This document shows positions 18,021 to 26,789 of a stretch of DNA of 64,000 bases, in pieces. The DNA is from JACVRW01 sp963728155 (GTDB lineage Bacteria > Actinomycetota > Thermoleophilia > Solirubrobacterales > Thermoleophilaceae). Both the position numbers and the translations under genes were made by a program. Below the pieces are notes generated by a model, which saw only the letters and a list, made by a program, of their open reading frames with translations, was not told the origin of the DNA and did no database searches. Within the stretch, counting starts at the first letter, position 1; each line of letters starts with the position of its first letter. Where the stretch lies: contig CAVSJF010000011.1 of the NCBI GenBank assembly GCA_963728155.1, forward strand, positions 124,001 through 188,000, written 5' to 3'.

Positions 18021-19346
18021 GCCAGCGCGGCGATGGCCGCGTCTGCGGCGCTGCGTGCCTCGTGATCGGTCAGGGTGCGCGGGTCGAGCAGCAGCCGGCC
18101 GTCGAGCGCTCTGCCGAGCACAGCCGGCGCTCCGACACGCAGCCGCCGTGAGAGCTCGTCGAGCGGATGGGGCGTCGGATCGACCGCGCAGGCCGGTCCG
18201 GTCAGCTCGAGCAACGGCAGCGCGCCGCCACCCACCTTGGCGGCGGTCTCGACGAGTCGAGCGGTCCCGCCGCCTTCGGCGATCCGGTCGCACATGAGCT
18301 GGGCGCGCTCGTGAAGCTCTTCCGGGCTCGCGGTCAGCATCCTCAGCACGGGAATCTCGGCTGCGGCCAGCGCGGGGTCTCGGTAGAGGGTCAAGGTGGC
18401 CGCGAGGGCGGCGAGCGACAGCTTGTCGATCCGCATGGGCCGGGCCAGCGGATGTGAGCGACAACGGTCGATCGCCTCGCGACCGCCGACCATGATCCCG
18501 GCCTGGGGCCCACCGAGCAGCTTGTCCCCGGAGAAGCATGTGATGGCGGCGCCGGCGGCAACCGCCGCATTGACGAGGGGCTCGGGGCTCAACTCCGGAA
18601 TGCTCTCGACGAGCCGGCCTGACCCGACATCGGCGATCACCGGCACGCCGAGCCGGCAGAGCTCCTCGATCGGGGTCTCCTCCACGAACCCGAGCGACGC
18701 GGAAGTTCGATGGGTGCGCCCAGAGCAACGCGCCCGTGTCCTCGTCTATCGCACGCCGGTAGTCATCCAGCCGCGTGCGGTTCGTCGTGCCCACCTCCAC
18801 GAGCCTCGCCCCGGATTGCTCCACGATCTCGGGGATACGGAACGAGCCACCGATCTCCACGAGCTGACCGCGCGACACCACCACACCGCGACCGGCCGCC
18901 AGAGTGCTGGTGGCGAGCAGCACCGCTGCCGCGCAGTTGTTGACGACCAACGCCCCGGCGGCGCCGGTCAGCTCCTGCAGCAGCTCCTCCACGTGGTCCT
19001 GGCGCGAGCCGCGCGCTCCGCTACCGAGGTCGTACTCGAGGTCCGAGTAGCCGGCGCCCGCCCCAGCCGCGGCGCGGATCGCACGCTCGGCCAGCGGCGC
19101 TCGTCCGAGATTTGTGTGGACGATGACTCCGGTGGCGTTGAGCACCGGCCGAGGCCCGGACGAGAGAGCCCGCCGCGCGCGGGCGCGGGCGTCACTCTCG
19201 AGGTCACCCGGCGGTTGGCCCCCGCGAATCCGATCCCGGCCGGCGGCGACCGCTTCCTGTGCCGCGCGCACGGCCACACCGTGCGACACCCCCTCGAGCG
19301 CCGCGGCAAGCTCGTTGACCGACGGAAGCGAACGCAGGCTGGACAT
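18017..19346 (-). CDS. selA: L-seryl-tRNA(Sec) selenium transferase SelA (one apparent frameshift as sequenced)
   Basis: SelA is the PLP enzyme that turns seryl-tRNA-Sec into selenocysteyl-tRNA-Sec. The N-terminal frame carries the PVLNATGVIVHTNLGRAPL motif, the YSDLEYDL segment and GTTNRTRLDDY. At about 18688-18696, within HPSNFRVA-GFVEE, one extra base shifts the frame; the second frame carries GDKLLGGPQAGI with the PLP-binding Lys. Corrected length is normal. A GTG at 19349 sits next to the chosen ATG 19346. It starts 24 bases after the cyclodeaminase gene on the same strand and is followed directly by selB. Confidence 0.9.
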
Positions 19347-19369
19347 CACCGATCGATGATAAGGAACGC

Positions 19370-19873
19370 TTAGTCAGCCGGCCCACGGGACTCTGCGAGG
19401 TTGATCTCCACCAACCTCGATGCCGCCGTTGACGCGGCCTCGGCCAACGCCACTCCCGCGAGGGCGTCCCCCTGCACCGCGGAGCTACTCGCCTGAGCCA
19501 CCTCGGCGCCGAGCCGCGCCACCTCGGCGGCGATATCTGCCACCTCCTGTGGCGAGCGGCTCGCCTCCACGAGCGCGGCGGCCCGCTGTTCGGCGTCCGT
19601 AGCGGAGAGCACCGGTGCGTAGGAGTGCAGCTCCTCCTCGGCCAAGTCCAGCGCCCGCGCGCGCAGCGACCCCAGGCGCCCGGGGTCGCGTCCGGCCAGC
19701 CGCGCCGCCATCTCCACCAGCGCCGCAGCCAGGGCACAGGTAACGGCCGCCGACGAGCCGCCGCCCGGAGCCGGCGTGGCGGCCGCGACCGCCTCGAGGA
19801 ACTCCGCAAGCGGCTGGTCGGCGAGGCGTTCCACGGGTCGGCGCGATGCTAACTCGATCGGCAGCCATTGCAC
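19370..19873 (-). CDS. Cyclodeaminase/cyclohydrolase family protein (FTCD_C fold)
   Basis: The 167-residue all-helical protein belongs to the family that includes formimidoyltetrahydrofolate cyclodeaminase and FchA methenyltetrahydrofolate cyclohydrolase. The signature TPAPGGGSSAA is present. It acts on one-carbon tetrahydrofolate derivatives. The GTG at 19873 lies four bases after the carboxypeptidase-like gene, suggesting co-transcription with the B6 operon; a GTG at 19834 (VERLADQPL) would give the usual family N-terminus. It could supply or use formyl groups linked to the formate dehydrogenase next door, but which folate species it uses is not visible. Confidence 0.85.
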   Translation of the reverse strand: MQWLPIELASRRPVERLADQPLAEFLEAVAAATPAPGGGSSAAVTCALAAALVEMAARLAGRDPGRLGSLRARALDLAEEELHSYAPVLSATDAEQRAAALVEASRSPQEVADIAAEVARLGAEVAQASSSAVQGDALAGVALAEAASTAASRLVEINLAESRGPAD

Positions 19874-19877
19874 GGCC

Positions 19878-21035
19878 TCAGGCCTCTGCCATCAGCAAGG
19901 CCATCAGCACCGTGCGGTCGAGCAGTGAGCTCAGGCTCACGTGCTCATCCACCGCGTGTGCTCCACCGCCCTGTGGGCCGAGCCCATCCAACACAGGCGC
20001 GCCCGCCGCCGCGGCGAGGTTGCCATCGCTCACACCGCCGGCTGCGCGCTCGGTGAGCCCGAGGCCGATCAGGCCACCGAGCTCGATCGCGCGTGCGGCA
20101 GCCTCGGCGATGGCCGCGGTGCGCTCCAGCGCGGGCCGGGAGTGCAGTTCCTCGACGGTCAGCTCTGCGCCAGCGCGCTGGGCGCGGATCGCCGAGAAGG
20201 CACTCCGGATGCGGGCCTCCTCCGCGGCGTGAGGGACGCGCACGTCCAACCCGGCCTCCGCGTGCTCGGCGATGACGTTTGCCGCGCTGCCACCGCTCAT
20301 CACGCCGCAGTTGATCGTGGTTCCCGCCGTGGAATCGGCAAGCGCACGCACCTCGGTGAGCCGGTCGACGAGCTCGTCGACCGCGCTCACCCCGGCCTCG
20401 GGCTCGAGTCCCGCATGCGCAGCGCGGCCGTGGACCCTCACCTCGTACGAGATCCAACCCTTGCGCGATGTCTTCAGGGCGCCGTCGGGAAATGCGGGCT
20501 CGGGGACGAGGGCGATCGAGGCGTCGCGCGCGCGCTCGGCAATCAGGTCGCGGGAGGCGCGGCTCCCGGTCTCCTCGTCCGGGGTGAAGAGGACTCGAAC
20601 GCCCCGGCGCAGAGCACCGAACTCATCGAGCAGCTCGAGCGCGCCGATCGTCGCGACGATGCCGCCGCGCATGTCGAGCACGCCCGGACCGCGCGCGACG
20701 TCGCCCTCGACAGCAAACGGCCGCTTCGCCACCGTCCCGGCCGGCCAGACCGTGTCGTAGTGACAGAGAACCAGGACCGTCTCACCCGGCGGGGCGTGCG
20801 GCCCGAACTCGGCTTCGAGCAGGGGTCCCGCTTCGCTGGATCGGCTGCTGACGCGGCCGTCGAGATCGCCCAGCCGCGACTCGAGCAGCTCGGCGACCGG
20901 CGCCAGCGCTGCGGCATCGCCACTCGGGGCATCGAGCGAGCTGATCTCGCGCAGCGCATCGACCAGGTCCCCACGCCGCTCCTTGGCTGCCCCCATGAGC
21001 CGCGGTGCGATGTCGCCGGCGCCGTCCACGACCAT
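19878..21035 (-). CDS. M20 family metallopeptidase, glutamate carboxypeptidase (CPG2)-like
   Basis: This is a two-zinc amidohydrolase of the M20A group. Metal and catalytic residues are visible in HYDTVWP, GVLDMRGGI, TPDEETGS and a late GGGAHAVDEH. The pattern resembles carboxypeptidase G2, which releases glutamate from N-acyl glutamates and folates. As sequenced its frame is continuous with the upstream molybdenum-hydroxylase FAD subunit, giving one 681-residue reading frame; separate genes are more likely. ATG 21035 or ATG 20996 would start it. In this locus it could hydrolyse an acyl-amide intermediate of pyridine ring breakdown, which is inference. Confidence 0.8.
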   Translation of the reverse strand: MVVDGAGDIAPRLMGAAKERRGDLVDALREISSLDAPSGDAAALAPVAELLESRLGDLDGRVSSRSSEAGPLLEAEFGPHAPPGETVLVLCHYDTVWPAGTVAKRPFAVEGDVARGPGVLDMRGGIVATIGALELLDEFGALRRGVRVLFTPDEETGSRASRDLIAERARDASIALVPEPAFPDGALKTSRKGWISYEVRVHGRAAHAGLEPEAGVSAVDELVDRLTEVRALADSTAGTTINCGVMSGGSAANVIAEHAEAGLDVRVPHAAEEARIRSAFSAIRAQRAGAELTVEELHSRPALERTAAIAEAAARAIELGGLIGLGLTERAAGGVSDGNLAAAAGAPVLDGLGPQGGGAHAVDEHVSLSSLLDRTVLMALLMAEA

Positions 21036-21042
21036 CCGGGAG

Positions 21043-21923
21043 CTACGAGCCCCGCGTGCACCTCGCCCACCGCGGCACCGGATCGCGCGCCCGCTGAGCA
21101 CGCTCACCAGGTTGCGCTTGTACTCGACCGAGCCGTTTGCATCCTTGACGGGATCGGCCGCGTCGGCGATCAGCTCTCCGGCCCGCTCGAGGACATCGTC
21201 GAGCGCCGCAACCGTGGCCCCGCCCAGCACTTCCTCTGCCTCCGGAGCTCGCGTCGTGACCATCCCGGCGGATCCCACCGCCAGCCGCACGTCCGCGAGC
21301 CGCTCCTGGTCGAGCCGCAGGTGGCAGGCGACGGTGACCGCCGGTCGCTCGTGAAGCACGAACTTCCGGTAGGCGATCGCCGCGCCGGGCGTGAGCTCGG
21401 GAACGACGACGGCGGTGAGCAACTCGCCGGGCTCGAGCGCGTTCTGGTAGGGGCCGCGAACGAACTCTGCGAGCTCAATGCGCCGGGGCGCGCCTCCGCC
21501 ACGGCGTGCCTCCAGGGCGCCCTCCGCCGCCAGCAGAAATGTCGCCGGGTCCGAGTGCGGGTCCGCAAAGCAGAGGTTGCCGCCGATCGAGCCCATCGTT
21601 CGCACCCTCAGGTTGCCGACGCCGCGCTCCATCTTCGCCAGCGCCGGCCAGTCGCCGCGAACGGTCGGATGGCGCTCGATCGCCCGGTGAGTCTCGGCCG
21701 CCCCGATCCGAAGGCCGCCGTTGCGCCGCTCGATTCCTCGTAGCTCGTCGATCGCCTTGAGGTCGATCACGTGCGGGTACTCGGCGAAGCCGAACTTGAA
21801 CAGCAGAAACAGCTCCGTGCCGCCGACGTAGGCCACGGCGGCGTCGCCGAGGCGCTCGAACAGCTCGCTCGCCTCCTCAACCGTCTCCGGCCTGTGGCGC
21901 TCGAAGGGCCGCAGCCTGGTCAA
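21043..21923 (-). CDS. Molybdenum hydroxylase FAD-binding subunit (CoxM/XdhB-like)
   Basis: The protein is the medium subunit of a xanthine-dehydrogenase/CO-dehydrogenase-type molybdenum hydroxylase, passing electrons from the Fe-S subunit to FAD. FAD-binding motifs are YVGGTELFLLFKFG and TMGSIGGNLCFADPHSDP, and the C-terminal domain ends with the familiar SVEYKRNLV. The partner Fe-S and Mo subunits are on the plus strand at 35197-37964. The TTG start overlaps the transaminase stop (TTGA). The 3' end is uncertain: no stop is reached in frame, while a one-base shift would meet TAG at 21043-21045, where most family members end. Confidence 0.82.
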
Positions 21924-23104
21924 GCGGCTACCGTCTCCCGGCTCTCGGACAGAACGCGCAGGGTCGCCTCGGAGCCCGCGCCGACATCCAGGTCGACCCC
22001 GAGGTCGAGCAGGCCGCGGCCGAGGGCCGAAACGGCGACGTGCGGGTACAGCGAACGCGCACCGGGGCCCATATGCCCTATCCGGAAGAGCCGCTCGGCG
22101 AGCTCGCCGTAGCCGCCGGAGAGCATCACGCCGTAGCGCTCCCGTATGTGGGCAAGCGTCGACTTCACCCCAACGCCCTCCGGGCAGCGAATCGCCGTCA
22201 CGCAGTTGGCCGCGTGGCTCTCGTTACGCGGCCACAGCTCGAGCCCCATCGCCTTGACCCCTTCACGGGAGGCGCGCGCCGCAACCTGGTGGCGGGCGAT
22301 CACCGCATCGAGCCCCTCCTCGAGGCACTCGCCGACCGCGGCATGGACGCCATTCACGTCGGAGACCGAGGGCGTATACGGGAACTTCACGCGACCGCCC
22401 TCGATCCAGGTCTCACGCCAATCGAGTAGGGAAAGAAACGAGCCTCGGGGGGCGCCCGGGTTGGACTCGATCGCCGCCCAGGCATCCTCGCCGACCACGA
22501 CCAGTGACATTCCCGGAGGGCCGGCGAGGCATTTCTGCGGGCCTCCCACGCAGATGTCGACCTCCCAGTCGTCGGTGCGGACGTCGGTGCCGCCGACGGA
22601 TGACACCACGTCCGCGAAAACCAGCGCCCCGGCGCGCTTGGCCAGCGGACCGATCTCGGCGAGCGGGTTCTCGATACCCGATGGTGTCTCCGAGTGCACG
22701 AGCGCGACGAGCTCGATGTCGCCGTGCCGCTCGAGCTCTTCCTCAACCGCGGCTGGGTTGAGCGCCTCGTCGTAGGGGACCTCCAGCTCGACCACCTCGG
22801 CCTCGTACGAGCGCAGCCAGTCGCCGAACCACTTCGCATAGACGCCGGAAACCAGGTTGAGGCACTTCATCCCAGGGCGAACGAGTCCGCGCGCTGCGGC
22901 CTCGATCCCGAGCACCGCCTCACCCTGCATGAGGACCACGTCCTTGTCGGTACGAAACAGCTCGCCCACCAGCCGCTCGGTCTCGCGAAAGCGTTCCTGG
23001 AAGACGGGGTCGTAGTCGAAGATCATCGGCCGCCCCTGGGCCTGCTGTACCCGCAGCGACGACATGGTCGGTCCGGCGCTGAGCGTGAAGTCCGGCTCGT
23101 GCAT
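21920..23104 (-). CDS. Pyridoxamine-pyruvate transaminase-like class V aminotransferase (copy 1)
   Basis: The 394-residue PLP enzyme is in the alanine-glyoxylate aminotransferase family. Its N-terminus LSAGPTMSS, the FDYDP stretch, GEAVLGIEAAARGL, NLVSGVYAKWFG, VPYDEALNP, VHSETPSG and the PLP-Lys region GGPQKCLAGPPG closely follow the Mesorhizobium pyridoxamine-pyruvate transaminase, as I recall it. That enzyme converts pyridoxamine plus pyruvate to pyridoxal plus alanine. ATG 23104 follows AAGGAGA; an upstream ATG at 23137 would overlap the permease gene. A second copy lies at 29923-31137. Ureidoglycine-glyoxylate or serine-pyruvate activity are alternatives, but the B6 neighbours favour the stated role. 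Confidence 0.82.
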   Translation of the reverse strand: MHEPDFTLSAGPTMSSLRVQQAQGRPMIFDYDPVFQERFRETERLVGELFRTDKDVVLMQGEAVLGIEAAARGLVRPGMKCLNLVSGVYAKWFGDWLRSYEAEVVELEVPYDEALNPAAVEEELERHGDIELVALVHSETPSGIENPLAEIGPLAKRAGALVFADVVSSVGGTDVRTDDWEVDICVGGPQKCLAGPPGMSLVVVGEDAWAAIESNPGAPRGSFLSLLDWRETWIEGGRVKFPYTPSVSDVNGVHAAVGECLEEGLDAVIARHQVAARASREGVKAMGLELWPRNESHAANCVTAIRCPEGVGVKSTLAHIRERYGVMLSGGYGELAERLFRIGHMGPGARSLYPHVAVSALGRGLLDLGVDLDVGAGSEATLRVLSESRETVAA

Positions 23105-23117
23105 GGTGGCTTCTCCT

Positions 23118-24053
23118 TTATTTCTCTCCTCGGACATAGGGCAGGGCCAGCGCCGAGGGAAGGTAGTAACGGCGGGCGAACAGCACCAGAACCACGATCA
23201 CCGCGATGAAGGGCAGCATCTGCACGTAGTCGGTCTGGATATTGACCCCGATCAGCTGCAGGGCGGTGGCGATCGAGAGTGAGAGCCCGAAGAGAACCGA
23301 GCCCACGATCGTCCATGGCGCACGGCCGCGGGAAAGCATCGCGATAACGATCGCGATGAACCCGGCGCCCTGTGTGATGAACGGGGTGAAGGTGCCCGCG
23401 CTGACGATTGCCAGGTAGGCGCCGCCCAGGCCGGCAAGCCCTCCTGCCCACAGCGTCGCCCAGGTGCGCGTCGCGGTCACGCTGACGCCCGCGGCGTCTA
23501 CCGCCTCCGGGCGCTCGCCGGCTGCCCTGATGCTGAGCCCGGCGGACGTCCGCCGCAGCACCCAGCCGACGGCGAAGGCAAGCGCGATGCCTACGTAGAC
23601 GATCGCGTTCTGGCTGAACAGGCTCTCGCCGAGAATCGGGATCTCCTTGAGCCCGGGGATGGCCAACTCGGAGGGAGAGTCGAGGCTCGGGCGCGACTCG
23701 GCGTAGCTGGCGTCGTGGATGAGGCTCGTCGATCCCTGGGCGAGCAGGATGATCGCGATACCGATCACGATCTGGTCGAGCTTCATTCGCACGCAGAGCA
23801 CCGCCATGATCAGCGCGCCGGCCATCCCGGCACCGATCCCCGCGATCATGCCGAGCCACTCAGACCCGGTGTTGTAGGCGACGACGAACGACAGGAAGGC
23901 GCCGAAGAGCATGTAGCCCTCGAGGCCGACGTTGAGCACGCCGGCCTGCTCCGAAACGAGCTCGCCGAGACTCGCGAACAGCAGCGGCACGGCCGCGACC
24001 AGGCCGCCGGCGATCAGCGCCGTGAGGAAGTCCTGGCTGAGCAGATCACTCAT
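23118..24053 (-). CDS. BMP-type ABC transporter permease, second subunit
   Basis: The 311-residue protein has about eight to ten membrane segments and the BPD_transp_2 fold found in nucleoside-type (BMP/PnrA) importers. The GLEGYMLFGAF and GAGFIAIVIAMLSRG segments are typical. ATG 24053 is 13 bases after the first permease gene; the longer open frame upstream is the out-of-frame tail of that gene. It pairs with the 24067-25218 permease, the duplicated ATPase and the lipoprotein. Family members carry nucleosides, but the surrounding genes suggest a B6 vitamer. Confidence 0.9.
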   Translation of the reverse strand: MSDLLSQDFLTALIAGGLVAAVPLLFASLGELVSEQAGVLNVGLEGYMLFGAFLSFVVAYNTGSEWLGMIAGIGAGMAGALIMAVLCVRMKLDQIVIGIAIILLAQGSTSLIHDASYAESRPSLDSPSELAIPGLKEIPILGESLFSQNAIVYVGIALAFAVGWVLRRTSAGLSIRAAGERPEAVDAAGVSVTATRTWATLWAGGLAGLGGAYLAIVSAGTFTPFITQGAGFIAIVIAMLSRGRAPWTIVGSVLFGLSLSIATALQLIGVNIQTDYVQMLPFIAVIVVLVLFARRYYLPSALALPYVRGEK

Positions 24054-24066
24054 GGACGAAGACCCC

Positions 24067-25218
24067 TCATCGTGATCCCACCTCGCCCGCGCTGATCGCC
24101 GGGTGTTGATCGTCATCGGCCGGCCCGTCCCCGTTGCCCCCGCCGGGGCGCACCCGGTCGGCGAGCTCCGCGGGCACGAAGTGCATGCCGATCCCCCGGC
24201 GTACACGCACGTAGTCGATGATCGCCATGAAGAGCAGGATGAGCGCGACCAACACGAGCAGGACGTCGCTCGTGATGTCCTGCTCGCGCGCGGCCGACTC
24301 ACCGCCGATCTGAATGACCGAGAACAGAATGACCAGGATCAGCGCGCCTATCGCGTTGAGCCGCGCGAGGAAGACCAGCGGAATCACCAGGAGGCCGTAG
24401 GCGGGATTGAAGTCGGCCCGAAACGAACCCTGGATGCCCAGGATCTCCACGGCGCCCGAGAGCCCGATCATCGCACCGCTGAGCACGAACGCGATGACCG
24501 TCAGGCGAAGCGGGCTGAGGCCGGCGTGCAACGCTGCCCGCGGACTCGCGCCGAGGATCCGCAGACGCAGCCCGAGCGAGGTCCGCGTCATGAGAATGTG
24601 CACGCCGAGGATGGCCGCCACGCCGATCGCGAAGCCGAGGTGGATCCGGGTTCCGAAGAGCAGCGGGAAGCGCTCGTCGAAGGGGACGACATCGGTGCGC
24701 GCCACGCCGGCGAATTCCGTCCGGAACGGGCCCTTCACGAGCACGTTGGCGACTCCGATTCCGATGAAGGACATCATCAGCGTGGTGATGATCTCGTTCA
24801 CCCCGTACTGGGCCCGGAGGACGGCGGGGATGATCGTCCAGGCGCCACCTACGAGCGCGGCGATGGCCATGGTCGCCACCAACATCGGCCAAACGCCCAG
24901 CGACTCGAGCAGCGACGGCGCAAAGCCGGCGGTGAGCGCGGCGCCGAGCAGAAACTGCCCATCGCCACCGAGGTTCCAGAGATTGGCTCGAAACGCGACG
25001 ATCAGGCCGGCGGCGATCAACAGCAGCGGAGCGCTGCGGATGATGCTCTCCTGAAAGCCCTCCCATTCGATCAGTCCGCGCTGGAACATGTCGGCGTAGA
25101 AGGTGAACGGGTCGCGTCCGAGCGCCACCAGCACGATCCCCATGACCACCAGCGCGAGCACGATCGGAGTGACGGCGATCAGGGTCGCCTCCGCGATCCG
25201 GCCCAATCGCCTCTTCAC
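24067..25218 (-). CDS. BMP-type ABC transporter permease, first subunit
   Basis: The 383-residue inner-membrane permease has an N-terminal membrane segment (residues about 12-33) and a further set of helices including NLGGDGQFLLGAAL, the typical GxGxxxLGA region of this family. Its start overlaps the ATPase stop by four bases. It extends by ~40 charged residues at the C-terminus, which is Gly/Asp-rich and cytoplasmic. Together with the other permease it forms the channel of a binding-protein-dependent importer. Confidence 0.9.
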   Translation of the reverse strand: MKRRLGRIAEATLIAVTPIVLALVVMGIVLVALGRDPFTFYADMFQRGLIEWEGFQESIIRSAPLLLIAAGLIVAFRANLWNLGGDGQFLLGAALTAGFAPSLLESLGVWPMLVATMAIAALVGGAWTIIPAVLRAQYGVNEIITTLMMSFIGIGVANVLVKGPFRTEFAGVARTDVVPFDERFPLLFGTRIHLGFAIGVAAILGVHILMTRTSLGLRLRILGASPRAALHAGLSPLRLTVIAFVLSGAMIGLSGAVEILGIQGSFRADFNPAYGLLVIPLVFLARLNAIGALILVILFSVIQIGGESAAREQDITSDVLLVLVALILLFMAIIDYVRVRRGIGMHFVPAELADRVRPGGGNGDGPADDDQHPAISAGEVGSR

Positions 25219-26789
25219 GCCGGATTCCCGGTCCGCGACACCATGAGCGCACCGATCCGCTCCTCGGCGCCTGCACTGTTCTCGACCTCGCCGGTGATCT
25301 CTCCACGGGACATCACCACGACTCGGTCACAGAGGTCGACCAGCTCCTCGATCTCCGTGGAGATCACAAGCGCGGCCAGGCCGCTCGCGGCAGCGTCGCG
25401 GATCTGGGAGCGCACGAATTCCGCTGTGCGCACGTCGAGCCCGTGCGTGGGCTTGTTGAAGATCACCACGCGCGGCTCATCCGCGAACTCGCGCGCGAGC
25501 AGCAGCTTCTGGACGTTGCCGCCCGACAGGGTGGCGACCCGGGTGCGCACGCTCGGAGTACGCACGTCGAAGCGCTCGACGAGCTTCTCGGCGAAGGCGT
25601 CGATCTCGTCGCGCCGCTCCGCGCCGGCACGCCAGAACGGCCGCCTTCCGATGCGCTTGAGGACCGCGTTCATCGCCACGTCGAGGTCGGTGACGGTGCC
25701 CTCGCCGAGCCGGTCGTCGGTCACGTAGCGCAGGCCGCGGCGTTCACGCTCGCTCACCCCGAGACGGGTGACGTCCTCGCCGAGCAGCAGCACCTGCCCG
25801 CGTCGCGGCCGGCGCTGGCCCGCCGCCACCTCGGCCATCTCACGCTGCCCGTTGCCATCGACCCCGGCGACCCCCAAGACCTCGCCCGCGCGCACCTCGA
25901 GGCCGACATCGAGGAGACCAACGACGTCGTCGTCGACGTCGAGCCCGAGTCCCCTCAGCTCGAGGGCGACGTCTCCGTGCTCCCGTCGTGGCCGCTCGCG
26001 TTCGGCCGGCCCCTCGACCTCGATCGCGTCGGCCAGCTCTGCCGCCTGCTCGCCGAACATCATGTCCACGATCTGAACCGAGAGCTCCTCCTCGGTGCGC
26101 CCACGCAGGTCGTCGGGAGCGAGCGATCCGACCTTCCGCCCGGAGCGAAGCACGGTCACCCGATCGCCGAGCTCGATCGCCTCGTGCAGCTTGTGCGTGA
26201 TCAGAACCACCGCCAGCCCGTCGTCCGTCAGGTGCCGGAGCTCTCTCCGCAGCTCCTCGTACCCCTGCGGGGTCAGCATCGAGGTCGGCTCATCGAGGAT
26301 GAGTGCCCGCGAGTCCGAGCGCCACAGGGCCTTCATGATCTCGACCTGCTGTTGCTGGCCGAGCGCCAACCCGCCCGCGCGTGCACCGGGCGCGAAGTCG
26401 GTGCCGAGAAGCTCCGCGAGCTCCTCGAAGCGCGCCCGGGCGGCGTCGACGTCGAGCCGTCCCCGGCCGCCGTGAGAGCCGAGCATGAGGTTCTCGAGCA
26501 CGCTCAGCGTCGGTACGAGTGTGAGGTGCTGATACACGGTGCCGATCCCGAGCTCGATCGCGGCGCGGGGCGAGCCGATCTCGACCGCTCGACCGTCGAC
26601 GAGGATCTCCCCCGCGTCCGGCCGATACATGCCCGAGAGAATGCTGATCAGAGTCGACTTGCCCGCACCGTTCTCTCCCAACAGCGCATGGACCTCCCCG
26701 GCATTCAGGGTGACGTCGACGCTGTCGTTGGCGAGCACCTGCGGGAACCTCTTCGTGATGCCATGCAACTCGAGAAACGGCGCGGTCAT
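25215..26789 (-). CDS. ABC transporter ATPase with two nucleotide-binding domains (BMP/nucleoside importer type)
   Basis: This 524-residue ATPase has two ABC domains in tandem. The first shows Walker A GENGAGKST, a LALGQQQQVEIMKAL signature and Walker B ALILDEPTS. The second has a degenerate Walker A (GVDGNGQREM) and a LSGGNVQKLLLAREF signature followed by a modified Walker B VVIFNKPTHG, with Asn-Lys in place of Asp-Glu. Asymmetric second domains are normal for ribose- and nucleoside-type ATPases. The start overlaps the amidohydrolase gene stop by four bases and its end overlaps the first permease. Confidence 0.92.
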   Translation of the reverse strand: MTAPFLELHGITKRFPQVLANDSVDVTLNAGEVHALLGENGAGKSTLISILSGMYRPDAGEILVDGRAVEIGSPRAAIELGIGTVYQHLTLVPTLSVLENLMLGSHGGRGRLDVDAARARFEELAELLGTDFAPGARAGGLALGQQQQVEIMKALWRSDSRALILDEPTSMLTPQGYEELRRELRHLTDDGLAVVLITHKLHEAIELGDRVTVLRSGRKVGSLAPDDLRGRTEEELSVQIVDMMFGEQAAELADAIEVEGPAERERPRREHGDVALELRGLGLDVDDDVVGLLDVGLEVRAGEVLGVAGVDGNGQREMAEVAAGQRRPRRGQVLLLGEDVTRLGVSERERRGLRYVTDDRLGEGTVTDLDVAMNAVLKRIGRRPFWRAGAERRDEIDAFAEKLVERFDVRTPSVRTRVATLSGGNVQKLLLAREFADEPRVVIFNKPTHGLDVRTAEFVRSQIRDAAASGLAALVISTEIEELVDLCDRVVVMSRGEITGEVENSAGAEERIGALMVSRTGNPA

